From assembly GCF_019393635.1 (NCBI RefSeq), contig NC_057864.1, positions 482,104,117 through 482,168,116 on the forward strand: DNA of 64,000 nt, read 5' to 3'. The position numbers and the translations under genes are program-made. Under the pieces are notes generated by a model. That model worked only from the letters and a program-made list of their open reading frames with translations. It did not search any database and was not told where the DNA came from. How positions within the stretch are numbered: the first letter of the stretch is position 1; the number at the start of each line of letters is the position of its first letter. The stretch is from Dromiciops gliroides (Eukaryota > Chordata > Mammalia > Microbiotheria > Microbiotheriidae). Shown here one piece after another: positions 10,735-21,110 of the stretch.

Positions 10735-12440
10735 GGAGTGCAGAAGCAAGATGGCAGATTTGGGACCACCCTGCTGAACTCTCCCAACATTCTCCTCCAA
10801 ACAACTTTAAAATAACACCTCAAATCAAAGTTTGGAGCAGCAAATCCAACAAAAAGTCAGGGTGAGACATTTTTCCAACCTAAGAAAACTTAGGAGGTTG
10901 GCAGGAGAAGTCTGTAAAACTAGGGTGGAGGTCTGGTGGATGTCTATCCAGAACCCACTCATGTGGCAAGCAGCAACAGCAGCTATGGCAGTAGCAGCTT
11001 CAGGAGCTCTCAGCACAGAGATGATAAAGGGGTCAGACAACTGGCCAGAAAGAGATTATAGGGAACCTTTTGTTGGCACTGGGTACAGCTGATGCTGATT
11101 GGTAACTCTGTTGCCCATATTCAGTTTTGGGTCACAGTTCTAGGGTGGAGAAGAATGCTGATCTGTGGTCACAAGGGAGCAGGGACCCTGGTTACAGTTC
11201 CAAGGCAAAGAGGAACATTAGTCCTTATGGCTTCAGGGGATCAGGACCCCTTTCTTGGTAAATACCAGAGCCCAGACCAAGTGAGCAGTGACCAACCTCT
11301 CTCAGGATCAAGCAACTTGGAAGAACCAAAAACTTGTAGATGTCCAGAATTAGCTGAAGAAAATCACACCTTAAAAAAACAGAATTGGCTTAATGGCAAA
11401 AAGAAGCACAAAAATTCACTGAAGAAAAGAACTCCTTAAAAATCAGGATAGACCAAAATGGAAAAGGAGGTACAAAAATTCACTGAAGAACTGAACAAGT
11501 GCAAGCTAATGACTCCATAAGACATTAAGAAATAATAAAACAAAGTCAAAAGAAAAAAATAGAAAAACAATGAAATATCTCATTGGAAAAACAATGGACC
11601 TGGAAAAATAGATTGAGGAGAGATTATTTAAGAATTATTGGAATATCTGAAAGCTATGATCAAAGAAAGAGCCTAGACATCATATTTCAAGAAGGAAAAC
11701 TGCCCCAATATCTTAGATCTAATGGGTGAAATCGAAATTGAAAGAATCCACTGATCACCTCTTGAAAGAGATCCCAAAATTAAAACCCCTAGGAATATTA
11801 TAGCTAAATTCTAGAGCTCCCAGATCAAAGAGTAAATACCTTAAGCAGTCAGAAAGAAACCATTCAAATATAGTGGAGCCAGAGTGAGCATCACACAAGA
11901 TTTAGTGACTTCTACATTAAAGGAGCAGAAGGTTAAGAATATAATCCAGAAGGCAAAAGAGCTTGGATTATAAATAACAAACCCAGTAAAACTGATTATT
12001 ATCCCTCAGGGGGAAAATGGATATTTAATGATATAGAGGATTTCCAGGCATTCCTGATAAAAAGACCAGAGCTAAATAGAAAATTTGACATTTAAACAAA
12101 AGACTCAAAAGAAGCATAAAAAGGGAAACATGAAAGTAATTATAAGGGTCTCAAAGGAATTAAATTATTTACATTCCTGTATAGGAAGATGATAAATGTA
12201 ACTCCTAAGAATTTTATCATTATTAAGGCAGTTAAAAGAGGGAGGGCATGGGTGTGAATCAATTAGGTTGGAATGATATCCAAAAAAAATGAAGGGGTAA
12301 AAAAGAGGGATGCACTGGGAGAAGGGAGAAGGGAAAGGTAGAATGAGGAAAATTTTCCCACAGAAAAGAGGCATGCATGCAAAAGCTTTTATAACAGAGA
12401 GGAAAATGGGGTTGTGGCAGGTCAGAATTGAGAATAATAA
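10735..12440 (+). mobile_element. L1 ORF1-bearing element, HAL1-like (half-LINE)
   Basis: A 5' UTR-like start (GCAAGATGGCAGATTTGGGACC, then AGCAGCAAATCCAACAAAA) leads at about 11.33 kb into a decayed L1 ORF1. Coiled-coil text (KEVQKFTEELNKCK) is followed by RRM-like and C-terminal blocks recognisable as GIPESYD, KSLDIIFQE and FQAFLIKRPELNRKFD, ending near 12.11 kb. No ORF2 follows; instead a 3' UTR-like purine-rich stretch with GAGGCATGCATGCAAAAGC leads out at about 12.4 kb. This order fits ORF1-only half-LINEs. Many frame breaks are present. A truncated L1 with chance loss of ORF2 is the alternative. Confidence 0.65.
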
Positions 12441-12580
12441 TAGCACCTAGGATTTTTGTAAATATCAAATGAGATAATAATCATGAAGTGCTTAGTATAA
12501 TGCTTGGCACATAGTAGGTGGTATATAAATGTTAGCTATATTCAATCAGTGTCCCATTTTATAGCTCAGGTAAGTGAGAC
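12430..12580 (+). mobile_element. Old MIR/L2-type 3' fragment
   Basis: AATAATAATAGCACCTAGGAT, ATGAGATAATAATCATGAAG, GTGCTTAGTATAATGC and CTTGGCACATAGTAGG resemble a MIR 3' half. Confidence 0.5.
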
Positions 12581-12589
12581 ATAGAAACA

Positions 12590-12705
12590 GGGTGGCATTG
12601 TAGATAGGGAGCTCACCTCAGAGTCAGAAAGTCCTGGGTTCAAGTCCTTCCTCTGACACATACTGGCTGTGTGACTCTGGGCAAATCACTTAACCCGAAG
12701 TCCGT
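12590..12705 (+). mobile_element. Old tRNA-derived CORE-SINE
   Basis: GGTGGCATTGTAGATAGGGAGC head, CCTGGGTTCAAGTCC B box, CTGGCTGTGTGACTCTGGG core. Confidence 0.65.
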
Positions 12706-12711
12706 AGGCAG

Positions 12712-12886
12712 GGGTTCTTAACCTTGTTTCTGTATCCTGAAACCCTGTGGCAGCAGGCTGGTGAAGCCTACCGAGCACTTCTCAGAATCATGTCTTTAAA
12801 TGCATGAAATGATATATACAGGCTTATGAAAGAAGTCAATTATATTGAAATAGTTTAAAGAAACAGTTTAAGAACTCCTGCTAAGA
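12712..12886 (+). mobile_element. Non-autonomous hAT-like element
   Basis: Imperfect terminal inverted repeats, CAGGGGTTCTTAACCTTG and its partner GTTTAAGAACTCCTGC, bound 175 bp that include TTCTCAGAATCATGTC, AAATGCATGAAATGATATATACAG and AATTATATTGAAATAG. Related fragments occur at 28.46, 35.88, 55.09 and 57.69 kb. Family name not assigned. Confidence 0.55.
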
Positions 12887-12915
12887 CCATAAGTTATAGA
12901 ACATTTGTGCATCTT

Positions 12916-13010
12916 CAATCAATGAACATTTATTAAGTACCTACTTTGTACCACATTTTGGGAATACAAAACCAAAACCAGAACTGTCCCTATTTAAGCA
13001 GCTTGATAAC
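12916..13010 (+). mobile_element. Old LINE fragment (L2/L3-type, TTTATTAAGTACC block)
   Basis: AATCAATGAACATTTATTAAGTACCTACTTTGTACCACATTTTGGG, a block that recurs many times in this window. Exact LINE family not certain. Confidence 0.45.
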
Positions 13011-13459
13011 TTAAAGATGACTTAAAGAAAGGAGCTTGGGGTTGTTGGGGTATTTTTGTTTTGTTTGTTTTGGGCTGTAAGACAAATAGGAAACTATATT
13101 TAAGGACAAAGCTAGTCTAACTTTTTTAAAGGGAGGAGTATTGTTTTAAGGAAAAAAATCAAATTAAGCTCCAAGGTATTTCTGAAAGTATTTTTGATAA
13201 ATAACAAGCTACAAGCAATGCACTCTGGGAGTTGAGGCATTGGCAGGTTTCACTGAGCTGCTCTTTCTCTTTCTTTTTTATTCTTTGTTGGCAAAATGGG
13301 GGAGGAATATATTTGAAATTAAGGTGATATCAACACAACAGATATTAATTAAAATTTTTTAAAGATTGAAAACAACAAATCTAGGTGTCAACTTAGAAGT
13401 GCAGTTAGACATGTCCGGACACATAGGAGACAGCTGTGTTAGCCCATCCATGACACATA

Positions 13460-13610
13460 CACATAAATATAATTGGGACATGACTGTGCCAGTTCTTCAG
13501 AATTAGAAGAACTCAAGAGAAGTCTGGAAAAACTTGTCTGAACTGATGCTGGGTCAAGTAGGTAGAACCAGGAAAATAACATATACAATGACCACAATAA
13601 CAGGGGATGG
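13460..13610 (+). mobile_element. Possible HAL1/L1 tail fragment
   Basis: GTCTGGAAAAACTTGTCTGAACTGATGC followed by GTAGAACCAGGAAAATAAC parallels the 19.25-19.32 kb LINE block, diverged. 13.0-13.46 kb shows nothing else that I recognise. Confidence 0.4.
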
Positions 13611-13619
13611 GTTTATGTG

Positions 13620-14000
13620 AGCCATCATACACAAAAGGGATATCTTTAATACCTTTTTAGGTATTAAAATGACCTTTTTAGGATTTGCTAAATGAGCATG
13701 GGCTCACAGCCTCCAAAGGATGGACGTGGCAGTTGAGGCTCAAAATGGGTGCTCACTTTGGCATAAAGAGGCTGTGTCACAGTGCTAACTACTACCTTGT
13801 GGGTGAGGGATGGTATGAAAGACCTCACCCAGGAAATACAGGATCAGAAATGGGGGGCAAGCCAGTCATTCAGTGACCTCAAGATGTGACAAAGGGAAAG
13901 CCTGGTTCAGTGAATAATAAATGCCCTGGAGGAATGACACCACCATGGCAGGGCAAGTCCTCTGTAGATAAAGATGATACTGGGCAAAAAGGTATGAAAG
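13620..14000. other. Gene-free stretch
   Basis: Unidentified intermediate sequence that continues at 14,148-14,440 behind a SINE; no family recognised. Confidence 0.4.
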
Positions 14001-14147
14001 GGGGGCAGCTAGGTGGCGCAGTGAATAAAGCACTGGCCCTGGATTCAGGAGGACCTGAGTTCAAATCAGACTTCAGACACTTGACACTTACTAGCTGTGT
14101 GACCCTGGGCAAGTCACTTAACCCTCATTGCCCCGCCCCAAAAAAAG
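14001..14147 (+). mobile_element. Young CORE-SINE
   Basis: Full copy with subtype 2 tail (CCCTCATTGCCCCGCC). The flanks before and after share AAAGGGGG-like text, so the insertion site is in a purine run. Confidence 0.95.
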
Positions 14148-14781
14148 GGGGGGCATGGAAGGGTTACAATCTGACATGTTGGAGGGAGTACCCACTTTGT
14201 TGAGATCATGGATCCATTAAGGAATTGAAGAAGTAAACTGAAACAGAGTATTGTACCAGAAGCCATATTCCTGGGGAGCTAGAGGCCTGGGAGGAAATGA
14301 GCCTCTCCTGTTGCCTAACCATTAATATTTGGTCTTTTGCCTTAGCTCTATTGCAGGGGGACGGGGAACTTCTTTATGAAATCTTAAACCTTGTGCAATT
14401 TACTCTAAAGGGATTTGGGGGAGGGAGTTCTTACAAGAATGAGTTAAATGGTGGCTAGCCTTTGAGCCTATGATTGGCTCAAATTAAAAAAATACTATGT
14501 ATTAATTAATATTTTTAAAATACTATGTATTAATTATTATTAATTCCTTTTCTGTCTTTCCATCTCAGTCACTTCAGACTGAATTGTTTCCTACAACAGA
14601 TAGAAACAATTAAACCAAAATACCTGTTACTGTGACCATATCTAACAAGGTATGCCATACTCTGCCCCAGGAGTCTTTCATCTACCTCTCTGACATGAGG
14701 GAGGAGCTATATTTGACTTTCTGTTCCTGGTCCCCTTCATTAGTGTTTTCATTACTCTGAGCCTGCATTCCTTATCATGAT
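14148..14781. other. Gene-free stretch
   Basis: No gene. A short duplication of AATACTATGTATTAAT at 14,490-14,535 is a local repeat. The rest is unassigned. Confidence 0.45.
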
Positions 14782-14922
14782 CTTTTTTTTTTTAAGGCAA
14801 CTGGGGTTAAGTGACTTGCCCAGGGTCACACAGTTAGTGTTAAGTGTCTGAGGCTGGATTTTAACTCGGGTCCTCCTGAATCCAGGGCTGGTGCTCTATC
14901 CACTGTGCCACCTAGCTGCCCC
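14782..14922 (-). mobile_element. Young CORE-SINE
   Basis: Antisense copy flanked by TTATCATGATCTTTTT on both sides (target duplication). The segment between AGTTAGTGTTAAG and the rest is shortened. Confidence 0.95.
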
Positions 14923-14924
14923 TT

Positions 14925-15235
14925 ATCATGATCTTTTTGTTAACACTGTAACGATAGTGTACATTGTTCCCTAGGTTCTGCTCATTTCCTCTGGATTGGT
15001 TCCTATAAAACTGCCCGTGTTTCTCTCAACGTTTCAAAGTTGCACAGAAGTACTGCAGTATGTTCATAGTCCATAGTTTTTCCTGGTATTTCCCAACTGA
15101 TGGGAGTGCCCACTTTGTTTGGCACCACAAAGAGGGTTGCTATGAGGGTTTGGGTGTTTATTGGACCTTTGCTTCTGTCTTTGAACTCCCCGGGCCACAT
15201 GCCCAGGAGGGCAGTCATAGGCTCAAAAGCTAGAC
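14925..15235 (-). mobile_element. L1-type LINE 3' region fragment
   Basis: GTGTACATTGTTCCCTAGGTTCTGC and AGAAGTACTGCAGTATGTTC, then a stretch like the usual unit that counts back into the 3' UTR on the minus strand. It is diverged and short. Confidence 0.5.
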
Positions 15236-15414
15236 ACCATTTAACTCATTCTTGCTTATTGAATAGCTCTGACTAAAATGACAACTGATGGGTTTGTTTG
15301 ATAGGTGCCCTTCTTGTTCCTAGAGAGATTAGGGGAGCAGAATTTTGGGGTGACAGCCCTAGAGCTGGTGGGGATCCCAGAGACTATTCAGGCCAGATTC
15401 AAAATAACTGATGC

Positions 15415-15545
15415 CCAGGGAGGTTCAGAGAATTATAGAGCTTGGAAGGGCCCCAGATTCCATTTAGTTCAACCTCATTATTTTATGAGGAAGAAACTGA
15501 GGCCCAGAGTTAAAGTTAAAAGTTAAAAAGTTAAGAGTTAAAGTT
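15415..15545 (-). mobile_element. Old CORE-SINE half with GTTAAA repeats
   Basis: TATAGAGCTTGGAAGGGCCC and GAGGAAGAAACTGAGGCCC are the antisense tail of an old SINE. It is followed by a run of AGTTAAA-type units (15,510-15,555). Confidence 0.55.
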
Positions 15546-15559
15546 AAAGTGTTAAAGAC

Positions 15560-15710
15560 AGGGCAGCTGGGTGGCACAGTGGATAGAGCACTGGTCCTGG
15601 ATTCAGGAAGACCTGAGTTCAAATCCAGACTCAGACACTTACTAGCTGTGTGACCTTGGGCAAGTCACTTAACCCCAACTGCCTCACCCCCCCCCCCCAA
15701 AAAAAAAGTG
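15560..15710 (+). mobile_element. Young CORE-SINE
   Basis: Full copy with subtype 1 tail that runs into a long C tract and A tract; flanked by GTGTTAAAG(A/G)CA on both sides. Confidence 0.95.
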
Positions 15711-16186
15711 TTAAAGGCATCACTTGCACCAGGACCAGTGCATACACCTGTTTTACCCTCCTGCTGGGGAAGCTGAGGGCGGTAGATTGTTTGAGCTTGG
15801 GAGCTACAACAAAGCAGAAGCCAATCGGTGCCTCTGCTAAGTCTGGCACCAATATAATGATTCCTTGGAGAGTGAGGCCACTAGGTGGCCTCAGGAGGGA
15901 CAAAATCACCAGGTCAAAACTTCCATGGAGATCAGCACTGGCGTTGGGCAGCTGAACTTCCAACGTGAGTCAGATAGGGAGATTCAGACTCCAAAAACAA
16001 TTTTTTTAAAAAGTCACTTTCATAATTTATTATTTATACCTAATATGTTTATGGGGGGGAAGCAGGGGGGAGGATTGGACAACAATGAAAATTTGGCATT
16101 TCCCATAAGCATTATCCATGTATATAAAACTAATTTAGTGCATCACATACAGACACTTTTATTTTCTTATTTTCTTTCTTTCTTTA

Positions 16187-16322
16187 TTTGCAGGGCAATG
16201 AGGGTTAAGTGACTTGCCCAGGGTCACACAGCTAGTAAGTGTCAAGTGTCTGAGGCTGGATTTGAACTCAGGTCCTCCTGAATCCAAGCCCGGTGCTTTA
16301 TCCACTGCGCCACCTAGCTGCC
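16187..16322 (-). mobile_element. Young CORE-SINE
   Basis: Antisense copy, subtype 2 tail, flanked by CACATACAGA-type duplication (16,143 and 16,323). Confidence 0.95.
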
Positions 16323-16589
16323 CACATACAGAGACTTTAAAAAATCAATTCCTTAAGACTGTAAAGAGGCAGACACAGCAAACTTCAAAAAAGAAATGGG
16401 CTCTATATCCCCAGCCCTTGTGTTTCCCTCCTAAGCCCCAGCTGCCTGCTGAAGGGCTGCCCCCTAAAGCTCTCATTGCTGCCCAAGCTGAACAAGTGCA
16501 AACAAAACTCCTCTTCCCCTCTAAAGCAAGTGTGGAAACATTTACAGGCTTTTAGGTTCTCTAGAGATATGAAGGGATTCTAATACTGT

Positions 16590-16787
16590 TGTTGTAGTTT
16601 TCTTGGCAAAGTGGTCGCCATTTCCTTCTCCAGCTCATTTGACACATGAGGAGACTGAGGCCAACAAGGTGAAGTGACTTGCCCAGGGTCACACAGCTAG
16701 GAAGTATCTGAGGCCCATGTGAATTCTTCCTGAGTCTTTCTGATTCCAGGGCTGGCAACTCTACCCACTGCGCCACCTAGCTGCCAA
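16590..16787 (-). mobile_element. Second marsupial SINE type
   Basis: TTTTCTTGGCAAAGTGGTCGCC, CCTTCTCCAGCTCATTTGAC, AGGAGACTGAGGCCAAC and a terminal CACCTAGCTGCC. This longer SINE recurs at 33.96, 60.65 and 63.66 kb, always on the minus strand. Confidence 0.7.
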
Positions 16788-16860
16788 ATCTAATAGAGAG
16801 AAATACTCTTTCTGTGTTTCAAAAGCCTTTTCCAAAGTACTTGGAAAAGTCCCTTGGAAA

Positions 16861-16883
16861 GCTAGGGCTAGGGCTAGGGCTAG
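16861..16883 (+). repeat. Short GGGCTA array
   Basis: Three and a half units of a telomere-like hexamer variant (GCTAGG), 23 bp. Confidence 0.85.
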
Positions 16884-16904
16884 GACAAAAAGGCTTTAAA
16901 AAAC

Positions 16905-17131
16905 CCAATATTTTACTTTTCTCTCAATTACATGTAAAAAATAACTTTTAACATTCTTTTTTTTTTTAAGTTTTGAGTTCCAAATTCTATTCCTTTTTTC
17001 TTCCCCTCCCACCTCTCTAAGACGGTAAACAATCTGATATAGGTTATACATGTGCAATCATGTAAAACATTTCCATATTAGTCATTTTGTAGAAGACGAC
17101 TCAAACAAAAAAGGAAAGGAAGAAAGGAAGG

Positions 17132-17199
<68 letters not shown>

Positions 17200-17410
17200 C
17201 TTCAGTCTCTATTCAAACAACATCAGTTCTTTCTCCGGAGGTGGATAGCATTTTTCATCATGAGTCTTTTGAGAATGTCTTGGATCATTGAACTGCTGAG
17301 AACAGAGCAGTCATTTATAGTTATCCATCATACAATATTACTATTATTGTGTACAATGGTCTCCTGATTCTGCACTTCACTTTGCATCAGTTTGTCTGCA
17401 TCCAAAAAGA
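16905..17410 (-). mobile_element. L1-type LINE 3' end with internal (GA)n
   Basis: Antisense L1 3' UTR: CAATTACATGTAAAAAATAAC, AGTTTTGAGTTCCAAATTC, AATCTGATATAGGTTATACATGTGC and GTGTACAATGGTCTCCTG. A long GA tract at 17,134-17,196 has expanded inside it. Confidence 0.75.
17134..17196 (+). repeat. (GA)n microsatellite
   Basis: About 30 GA units inside the L1 3' end. They give the artefactual RERERER stretch in one frame. Confidence 0.95.
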
Positions 17411-17469
17411 CTTTTCTTAAAATAATGAATTAAGGGTTGTAATGAAACTGGACTCTGGTTTTGTTCGCA

Positions 17470-17840
17470 GCATTGCCTCCCTGTCCACTTGGAGTATTCC
17501 AACCAACTGGACCTCCTTGTTTCTTCCAGAATTTAACATTCCAACTCCAGCCACCTTGCCTTTGCCTGCGCTATTCCTCAAGTCTGGAATGCTTTCTCTC
17601 CCCGTCTCCACTTCTTGAAACCCCCTTTCAAGGCTCACCTCAAACACAACCTCCTACAAGAATCCTTTTCTGATTCCTCTGAATGTTAGTGCTCTTCCGC
17701 ATTGCCCTGTCATTACCTCGTAGCTGTTCTGTACGTGTCATGTATTCACTTAACCTGGAAGGGATTTTATGTTTCATTTTGTTTCTGTATCTCTAGCACA
17801 GGGTCTGGCACATAGTAGGCACTTAAATGTTGGCTGAATT
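17470..17840 (+). mobile_element. L2 LINE 3' end
   Basis: Order of L2 blocks: CAAGTCTGGAATGCTTTCTCTC, TTTCAAGGCTCACCTCAAAC, CTCCTACAAGAATCCTTTTCTG, GTCATTACCTCGTAGCTG and CTAGCACAGGGTCTGGCACATAG. Confidence 0.85.
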
Positions 17841-17894
17841 TAAATGGATCGAGAAAAAAGCTACTGGGAAAAATAGGATCAAAGGTACAGTGGA

Positions 17895-17927
17895 GGGCAG
17901 CTAGGTGGCACAGTGGATAGAGCACTG
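17895..17927 (+). mobile_element. Head of a CORE-SINE, truncated
   Basis: Only GGGCAGCTAGGTGGCACAG through GAGCACTG remain before sequence of different origin (see 17,928). Confidence 0.8.
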
Positions 17928-17968
17928 TTTCTTATATCCACTGTTTCTTATATCCACTGTTTCTTATA
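17928..17968 (+). repeat. Three-copy 16-bp tandem repeat
   Basis: Unit TTTCTTATATCCACTG in two full copies and one partial copy, starting at the break in the SINE head. TATCCACTG is the reverse complement of CAGTGGATA in that head. Confidence 0.9.
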
Positions 17969-18069
17969 GGATCATAGATTTAGAGCTAGGAGAGTATTTG
18001 AAAAAGGGGCCCCCCAAGCTTCCCATAATTAAACTTAAAGAGTAAGAAAAGATCCACTAGGGAAGTACT

Positions 18070-18137
18070 TCTCTCTCCCTCCCTCCCTCCCTCTCTCTCT
18101 CTCTCTCTCTCCCTCTCTCCCTCTCTCTCTCTCTCTT
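18070..18137 (+). repeat. (CT)n / (CCCT)n microsatellite
   Basis: Pyrimidine tract that begins CTCTCTCCCTCCCTCCC and ends at the SINE. Confidence 0.95.
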
Positions 18138-18138
18138 T

Positions 18139-18274
18139 GGTGGTGCAATGAGGGTTAAGTGACTTGCCCAGGGTCACACAGCTAGTAAGTGTCAAGTGTC
18201 GGGGGTTGAATTTGAACTCAGGTACTCCTGAATCCAGGGCCGGTGCTTTATCCACTGTGCCACCTAGCCGCCCC
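18139..18274 (-). mobile_element. Young CORE-SINE
   Basis: Antisense copy, subtype 2 tail, one half of an inverted pair with 18,306. Confidence 0.95.
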
Positions 18275-18305
18275 CATATGCTGTGTTTTTTACAAAGACA
18301 AATAC

Positions 18306-18452
18306 AGGGCAGCTAGATGGCGCAGTGGTTAAAGTGCTGTCCCTGGATTCAGGAGTACCTGAGTTCAAAGCTAGCCTCAGACACTTGACACTTACTAGCT
18401 GTGTGACCCTGGGCAAGTCACTTAATCCCCATTGCCCTTCCAAAAAAAAAAT
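18306..18452 (+). mobile_element. Young CORE-SINE
   Basis: Sense copy with tail CCCCATTGCCCTTCC, flanked by CAAAGACAAATAC on both sides. It is 31 bp from an antisense copy. Confidence 0.95.
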
Positions 18453-18589
18453 CCAAAGACAAATACGACTTGGTTCTGATGAGGTTAGATATGGGGTTGG
18501 AGTTAATTAATGGGTTAGACAGAGACTGTGTCAGGATGAGGCTGGGAGTCTGGGTGGGCTCCCTAATTCTAACCCTACCTGCTGTCTCA

Positions 18590-19060
18590 ACTTACCAGAC
18601 CCCATCAGACCCTTCATTTTAACCAGTCCCTTTCTCTCCCCTGACACTGTCCCCCACCCTGGTACAACCCCTTGTCATCCCTTGCTTGGACTGTTGCAAT
18701 AGCCCTTTGGTAGGTTTCTGCTGTAACTGTCCCCTATACTCCTAGTCTATCCTCTTCCCAGCTATCAAAGTGATCTTCCTAAAGCACAGGTATATTCAAG
18801 AAAATCCAGTAGCTCTCTATTACCTTCAGGATCTGGCTTTTAAAGCCCTTTACAACCTGGCCCCTTCCTACTTTCCCAGAGTTAATATACTTTATTCCTC
18901 TCCTCTCCTCCTTATATTCTATGATCCAGTGACACTGGTCTCCTTGTTGTTCTTCCAGTATGACACTTCATCTCCCAACTGTTGTTGCATAGCCCTCCCT
19001 CACTTAAATCTAATTCACTGCAAGTCATGACATCACCTTGATGTCATGGTCCTCTTCCAG
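18590..19060 (+). mobile_element. L2 LINE 3' region
   Basis: ACCCCTTGTCATCCCTTGC, TTGCAATAGCCCTTTGG, CTATCAAAGTGATCTTCC, CAGGATCTGGCTTTTAAAGC and CTTTACAACCTGGCCCC keep the order of the L2 ORF end and 3' UTR. Confidence 0.8.
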
Positions 19061-19202
19061 AACAAAGGACAAACAACAACAACATTCATTTTCACCAACT
19101 CTCTCCCATGCCTAGAATTTCTCTCCCTCCTTGTCTCTGCCACCTGTATCCCCTGATTTCTCTCAAGTCCCAACTAAAATTCTCCATTATTCAAGATGCC
19201 TT

Positions 19203-19804
19203 TCCCTATACTATTGTGCTATAAGAAATGATAAGCCGGCAGATTTCAGAAAAACCTGGAAAGACTTACATGAACTGATGCTGAGTGAAGTCAGCAGAAC
19301 CAGAACAACATTGTACACAGAAACAGCAACATTGTGTGATGATCAACTGTGATAGACAGCCCTTCTCAGCAATAAAATGATCCAAATTGTGCATAGTAGA
19401 TTTGCAGTTTCACGTGCAATAATCTTTTTTATTGTACTATGTTATGGAATTGCTTGTTTTGTTCCATAAATTAAAAATAAATTTTAAATGAAAAAAAAAT
19501 TAAGAAAATGCTATCCACATCCAGAGAAAGAACTGCTGGAATCTGAATGCAGATTGAAGCACACTATTTTCACTTTCTTTGGTTTTTTCATGTTTTTTTT
19601 TTCCTTTTGTTCTTTTTCTTCTTTCATAACATGACTAATGTGGAAATATGTTTAACAAGATTATACATGTATAATCTATAACAGATTCCTTGCTGCTTTG
19701 GGGAGGGTGGAGGGGAAAGAGGGAGAAAAATTTTAAACTCAAAATTTTATAAAAAATGAATGTTGAAAACTATTTTTACATGTAATTTGAAACAATAAAA
19801 TACT
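19203..19804 (+). mobile_element. L1-type LINE 3' end with a nested LINE tail
   Basis: Sense copy: ATTGTGCTATAAGAAATGAT, GACTTACATGAACTGATGC, GATGATCAACTGTGATAGAC, then TCCACATCCAGAGAAAGAAC and TGTTGAAAACTATTTTTACATG, ending AATAAAATACTATT. Positions about 19,386-19,500 are foreign: a separate LINE-type tail (GTTATGGAATTGCTTG, CCATAAATTAAAAATAAA, poly-A) interrupts the sequence where the family normally runs on. Confidence 0.75.
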
Positions 19805-19828
19805 ATTCACATTAAAAAGAAGCCTTTC

Positions 19829-19978
19829 TGGGCAGCTAGGTGGCTCAGTGGATAAAGCACCGGCCCTGGATTCAAGAGGACCTGAGTTCAAATGCGACCT
19901 CAGACACTTGCCACTTACTAGCTGTGTGACCCTGGGCAAGTCACTTAACCCCAATTGCCTCACTAAAAAAAAAAAAAA
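19829..19978 (+). mobile_element. Young CORE-SINE
   Basis: Full copy with tail CCCCAATTGCCTCAC and poly-A, inserted at the very end of the L1 tail at 19.80 kb. Confidence 0.95.
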
Positions 19979-20419
19979 CAACAAAAAGAGAAAAGGACCA
20001 GGCCATATAGAGGACTGAAAGAAAGGGGATGGGTGGGGTGGGAGTAAGGAGTAGAGGAGAAATAATATTTCTTAAAATTAGACAACATGCCTCAAACTGA
20101 ACTAAAGGAGAGATTATCATTCCTAAAATACTTTTATCCTAGATATACAGGGAAGGGTGAACAATAACAACAAAAATGTTTTGTTTGAGTTCTATTAGTA
20201 AAAGTAGATTGTCTATGTGGACAAGACAGGGACATTGAGGTATGATTAAACCAGGACTGTTACAAAGTAAGGTAAGTTTGATCTATGATTGGTGTTGGGG
20301 CAGGGGTGGATAGGCATAAATACAAGAAATGAGACCAGGCTGTTAAAAAAGACAATTCAGTATCTTGTATTCATAAACAAAAACAAAAAAAAGTAACCTA
20401 ATAAAATGATTTAAAAAAA

Positions 20420-20640
20420 AAAGAAGTAGAATAGATGGAGAGCAAGCCTCAGAACAAGGACAGCCTGGGTTCAAATACTATCTCCAATGTAGCCCATATA
20501 ACCCTGGGCAAGTCATTTAACCTCCCATTGCCTCAGACAACTCTCTAAGACTATAAGGTGTAGAACAGATACTGATCTGCATTTGTAGATAGAATCTCCT
20601 TACCTGGAAGGATGGTTGAAAGGAATGGATGAAGTCATAG
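20420..20640 (+). mobile_element. Old tRNA-derived SINE (THER-like)
   Basis: CTGGGTTCAAATACTATC, AACCCTGGGCAAGTC, CAGACAACTCTCTAAGACTATAAG and GATACTGATCTGCATTTGTAG give a longer SINE with the marsupial 3' half. Confidence 0.6.
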
Positions 20641-20774
20641 GTTTGAATTGGGACAAAAAATTAGGATCGAATGGAGGAAAAACCAAACTGGCCCATTATA
20701 ACCTTGAATATTAATGGGCTGAATTTAACAATAAAATGGAATCAAATTATAGCACGATTAGGAAATAACACCTA

Positions 20775-20935
20775 ATAATTTATCTTATTTGTACTTAGTT
20801 GTTTGCATGTTGTCTCCTGCATTAGACTGTTAATTCCTTGAGAGTAGGGACTTTCCTTGTATTTCCAACACTTAGCATAGCAGCTGAAATATAGTAGGAA
20901 CTTAACAAACATTTGCTGACTGCATTTGTTATCCA
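20775..20935 (+). mobile_element. L2 LINE 3' end
   Basis: TTGCATGTTGTCTCCTGC, TTCCTTGAGAGTAGGGAC and GTATTTCCAACACTTAGC then TAGTAGGAACTTAACAAAC. Confidence 0.75.
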
Positions 20936-20936
20936 A

Positions 20937-21110
20937 TGAATCCAGAGCTGGAATGGACTTTAAAGTTACTTAGTTCAATCCCCTAATTTTACAGATGAGG
21001 AAATGAAGCCTAGAGAGGTTAAGTGCTTTGTCAAAAGTCACAGAGTTAAAAAGTGGCTGAACCAGTATTTGAACTCAGGTCACTGTATCAGGCTTAATTC
21101 TTGGCACAGT
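20937..21110 (-). mobile_element. Old MIR-like SINE
   Basis: GAGCTGGAATGGACTTTAAAG, ACAGATGAGGAAATGAAGCC and GTATTTGAACTCAGG in antisense order. Confidence 0.6.

Noticed and set aside
17050-17367. 105-codon frame with RERERE repeats
   Set aside because: Translation of the (GA)n tract inside an L1 end.
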